From Candidatus Kerfeldbacteria bacterium (GTDB taxonomy: Bacteria > Patescibacteriota > Patescibacteriia > Veblenbacterales > UBA10138): a stretch of 6,015 nucleotides of DNA. The notes under the pieces are model-generated. The model did not search any database. It was not told where the DNA came from and was given only the letters and a program-made list of their open reading frames with translations. The position numbers and the translations under genes are program-made. Every line of letters starts with the position of its first letter. The stretch's first letter is position 1. Positions 5,340 through 6,015 of this stretch are shown here, one piece after another. The DNA lies in the NCBI GenBank assembly GCA_016234305.1, contig JACRFM010000041.1, positions 1 to 6,015 on the forward strand, read 5' to 3'.

Positions 5340-5483
5340 CCCAGTAACAATAACTTCACTAGGCACTTTAGACGAGCCTAAGTGAAAAAGAATTTAAATT
5401 AATTGAAAGTGAAATCATAGTTTTATAAATGGGGATTAATATCATGTGCCAAAAGCGAGCAATAGTGAAGTTTTGTTACTGGG
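5340..5483 (-). repeat. Complete copy (C) of the palindromic element between rpsJ and rplC, 144 bp
   Basis: It shares its left 39 bases (5340-5378) exactly with copy B, plus the adjoining CATA that contains the rplC start codon. The right end (5455-5483) matches copies A and B with one extra base. The terminal arms pair over about 21 bp with one unpaired base, and the inner boxes GGCAC (5362-5366) and GTGCC (5446-5450) are kept. The right flank is CTTA rather than CATA, so the upstream ATG seen at A and B is lost, probably by one substitution. The interior is AT-rich and aligns only loosely with B. It lies in the same orientation as A and B and abuts a start codon. It has no coding capacity for a transposase, and the family is not recognised. 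Confidence 0.9.
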
Positions 5484-5494
5484 CTTAAAATAAA

Positions 5495-5585
5495 TAAATC
5501 GTTAACTTTTAATCCACTCTAAGCTTAATCTGCGCGTTAACGATTTAAAAACATGAAAGTAATAGTTAATAAATAGAAAGTGGAT
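5495..5585 (-). other. Possible H-type RNA pseudoknot in the rpsJ-rplC intergenic region
   Basis: A perfect 12-bp inverted repeat (5495-5506 with 5536-5547; arms built on AAATCGTTAAC) encloses 29 bases. Within that loop, 5512-5520 can pair with 5577-5585 over nine positions (one G-U), crossing the first helix. This gives a pseudoknot topology with connecting loops of 5, 15 and 29 bases. It lies just upstream of repeat copy C in the direction of transcription. The complementarity is seen directly; the fold is an inference, and in AT-rich DNA the nine-base helix could be chance. It might be a regulatory leader for rplC and the downstream genes, or remains of another small palindromic element. 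I know no matching RNA family. Confidence 0.35.
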
Positions 5586-5589
5586 AATG

Positions 5590-5699
5590 GTTTTTAGCTC
5601 CGTGGCTTGAAAGGTGTCAAGGGCGGCTAGTAGGTTTGGGTCCCCCGATGTGCATCGGGGGACCCACCGTCACTAGGCTCTAGTTCAAGCCTTGAAAAC
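5590..5699 (-). other. Structured region just after rpsJ with a GC-rich perfect hairpin
   Basis: The core is a perfect inverted repeat, 5638-5650 with 5653-5665 (GGGTCCCCCGATG and its complement), separated by only two bases. Outside it, short boxes can continue the stem with small bulges: ACC/GGT, CTAGT/ACTAG, then GGCTTGAA (5604-5611) with TTCAAGCC (5684-5691), and finally GTTTT/AAAAC (5590-5594 with 5695-5699), reaching the rpsJ stop codon. A competing small hairpin, CTTGA (5606-5610) with TCAAG (5617-5621), would use the same bases, so two exclusive folds are possible. No T-tract follows the GC stem on the minus strand, so a simple intrinsic terminator is unlikely. It could protect the 3' end of an S10 message, act as an attenuator, or be a separate palindromic repeat. 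Confidence 0.55.
5591..5620 (-). promoter_or_regulatory. Weak candidate promoter ahead of rplC
   Basis: On the minus strand a perfect TTGACA (5620-5615) is followed after 18 bases by TAAAAA (5596-5591), four of six matches to the sigma-70 -10 consensus. If used, it would start transcription inside the S10-L3 gap and allow rplC and later genes to be expressed separately from rpsJ. The -35 box overlaps the structured region, and the -10 is poor. No other support exists in the sequence, so this is only a possibility. Confidence 0.15.
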
Positions 5700-6015
5700 T
5701 ACATTTTAATTTCAACATCAACGCCGGCGGGAAGATTTAAATTCGTTAAAGCGTCAATGGTTTTTGACGTAGGGTCAAGAATATCTAACAATCTTTTGTG
5801 AATTCGCATTTCATATTGTTCGCGCGCATTCTTATGAACAAAACTGGAACTATTGACCGTGTAAATGGAGCGTTCGGTGGGCAAGGGAATCGGACCGACT
5901 ACGCGAGCGCCCGTACGCAAGGTTGTATCCAGAATTGTCCGCACTGACTGGTCAATTATCTTATGGTCATAAGCCCGAATTCGAATTCGCAACCGCGGCT
6001 TAGATTCCTCTTCCG
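5699..6015 (-). CDS. rpsJ: 30S ribosomal protein S10 / NusE (uS10), 5' end cut by window edge
   Basis: S10 belongs to the 30S head and doubles as NusE in transcription antitermination with NusB and in coupling through NusG. The body reads LRIRIRAYDHKIIDQSVRTI, then GARVVGPIPLPTERSIYTV, then SSSFVHKNAREQYEMRIHKR and LNLPAGVDVEIKM, matching S10 throughout; the stop is TAG. A TTG at 5992 could be read as a start, but the frame stays open to the window edge, encoding EEESKPRL before RIRIRAYDH. The true start is therefore probably outside the window and the protein has an acidic/basic N-terminal extension. It is the first gene of the operon seen here, and a 360-base gap separates it from rplC. Confidence 0.97.
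   Translation of the reverse strand, partial: EEESKPRLRIRIRAYDHKIIDQSVRTILDTTLRTGARVVGPIPLPTERSIYTVNSSSFVHKNAREQYEMRIHKRLLDILDPTSKTIDALTNLNLPAGVDVEIKM

Noticed and set aside
4928..5347. Plus-strand open frame of 139 codons opposite rplC
   Set aside because: It is antisense to a clear L3 gene, has no family resemblance, and ends in repeat sequence. Other plus-strand frames (1532-1717, 2259-2570, 2955-3324, 3905-4090) are likewise shadows of ribosomal genes.
1..5483. CRISPR array or tandem repeats
   Set aside because: The three repeats are kilobases apart, palindromic over their ends and placed between genes, with no regular spacers.
5638..5665. Intrinsic terminator after rpsJ
   Set aside because: The stem is strong, but no T-tract follows on the transcribed minus strand, and plus-strand transcription is not expected here.
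64..5701. Alternative genetic code with TGA recoded
   Set aside because: None of the twelve genes ends in TGA (ten TAA, two TAG), but no in-frame TGA occurs in them either, so the sequence gives no positive evidence for recoding.

Overview
The window is a stretch of the bacterial S10 ribosomal protein operon, read entirely from the minus strand. In transcription order (high to low coordinates) it carries rpsJ (S10, 5' end outside the window), rplC (L3), rplD (L4), rplW (L23), rplB (L2), rpsS (S19), rplV (L22), rpsC (S3), rplP (L16), rpmC (L29), rpsQ (S17) and rplN (L14). The next gene would be expected to be rplX (L24), but it lies outside the window. All twelve genes are intact apart from the cut S10, and the order is the canonical bacterial one. 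The organism cannot be named with certainty. Moderate GC, very tight T-rich spacers, a short divergent L3, tails on S19 and L23, and few Shine-Dalgarno motifs would suit an uncultured Patescibacteria/CPR-type bacterium, but this is an inference.

Most neighbouring genes are separated by only 3 to 10 bases, typically a TAA stop, a few T residues and an ATG. That regularity is broken at three places: after L14, between L23 and L2, and between S10 and L3. At each break sits a copy of the same roughly 141-144 bp element (one cut by the window edge). Its ends are long inverted repeats starting CCCAGTAAC and ending GTTACTGGG on the minus strand. All copies point the same way, and the two complete ones end one base before the ATG of L2 and of L3. 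The complete L23/L2 copy is flanked on both sides by TATG, as if an insertion had occurred at the start codon and duplicated it. The transcribed element would fold into a long bulged hairpin directly in front of the start codon. I do not recognise the family, and it is the main point of interest here.

The 360-base S10-L3 gap holds, besides one copy of the element, a GC-rich perfect hairpin within a larger possible fold, and a possible H-type pseudoknot. The gap contains no convincing protein-coding gene. The ribosomal proteins themselves act together in 30S and 50S assembly. S10 also serves in transcription antitermination as NusE, L23 docks exit-tunnel factors, and L2, L3 and L4 line the peptidyl transferase and tunnel region. 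Co-transcription from a promoter upstream of the window is expected.
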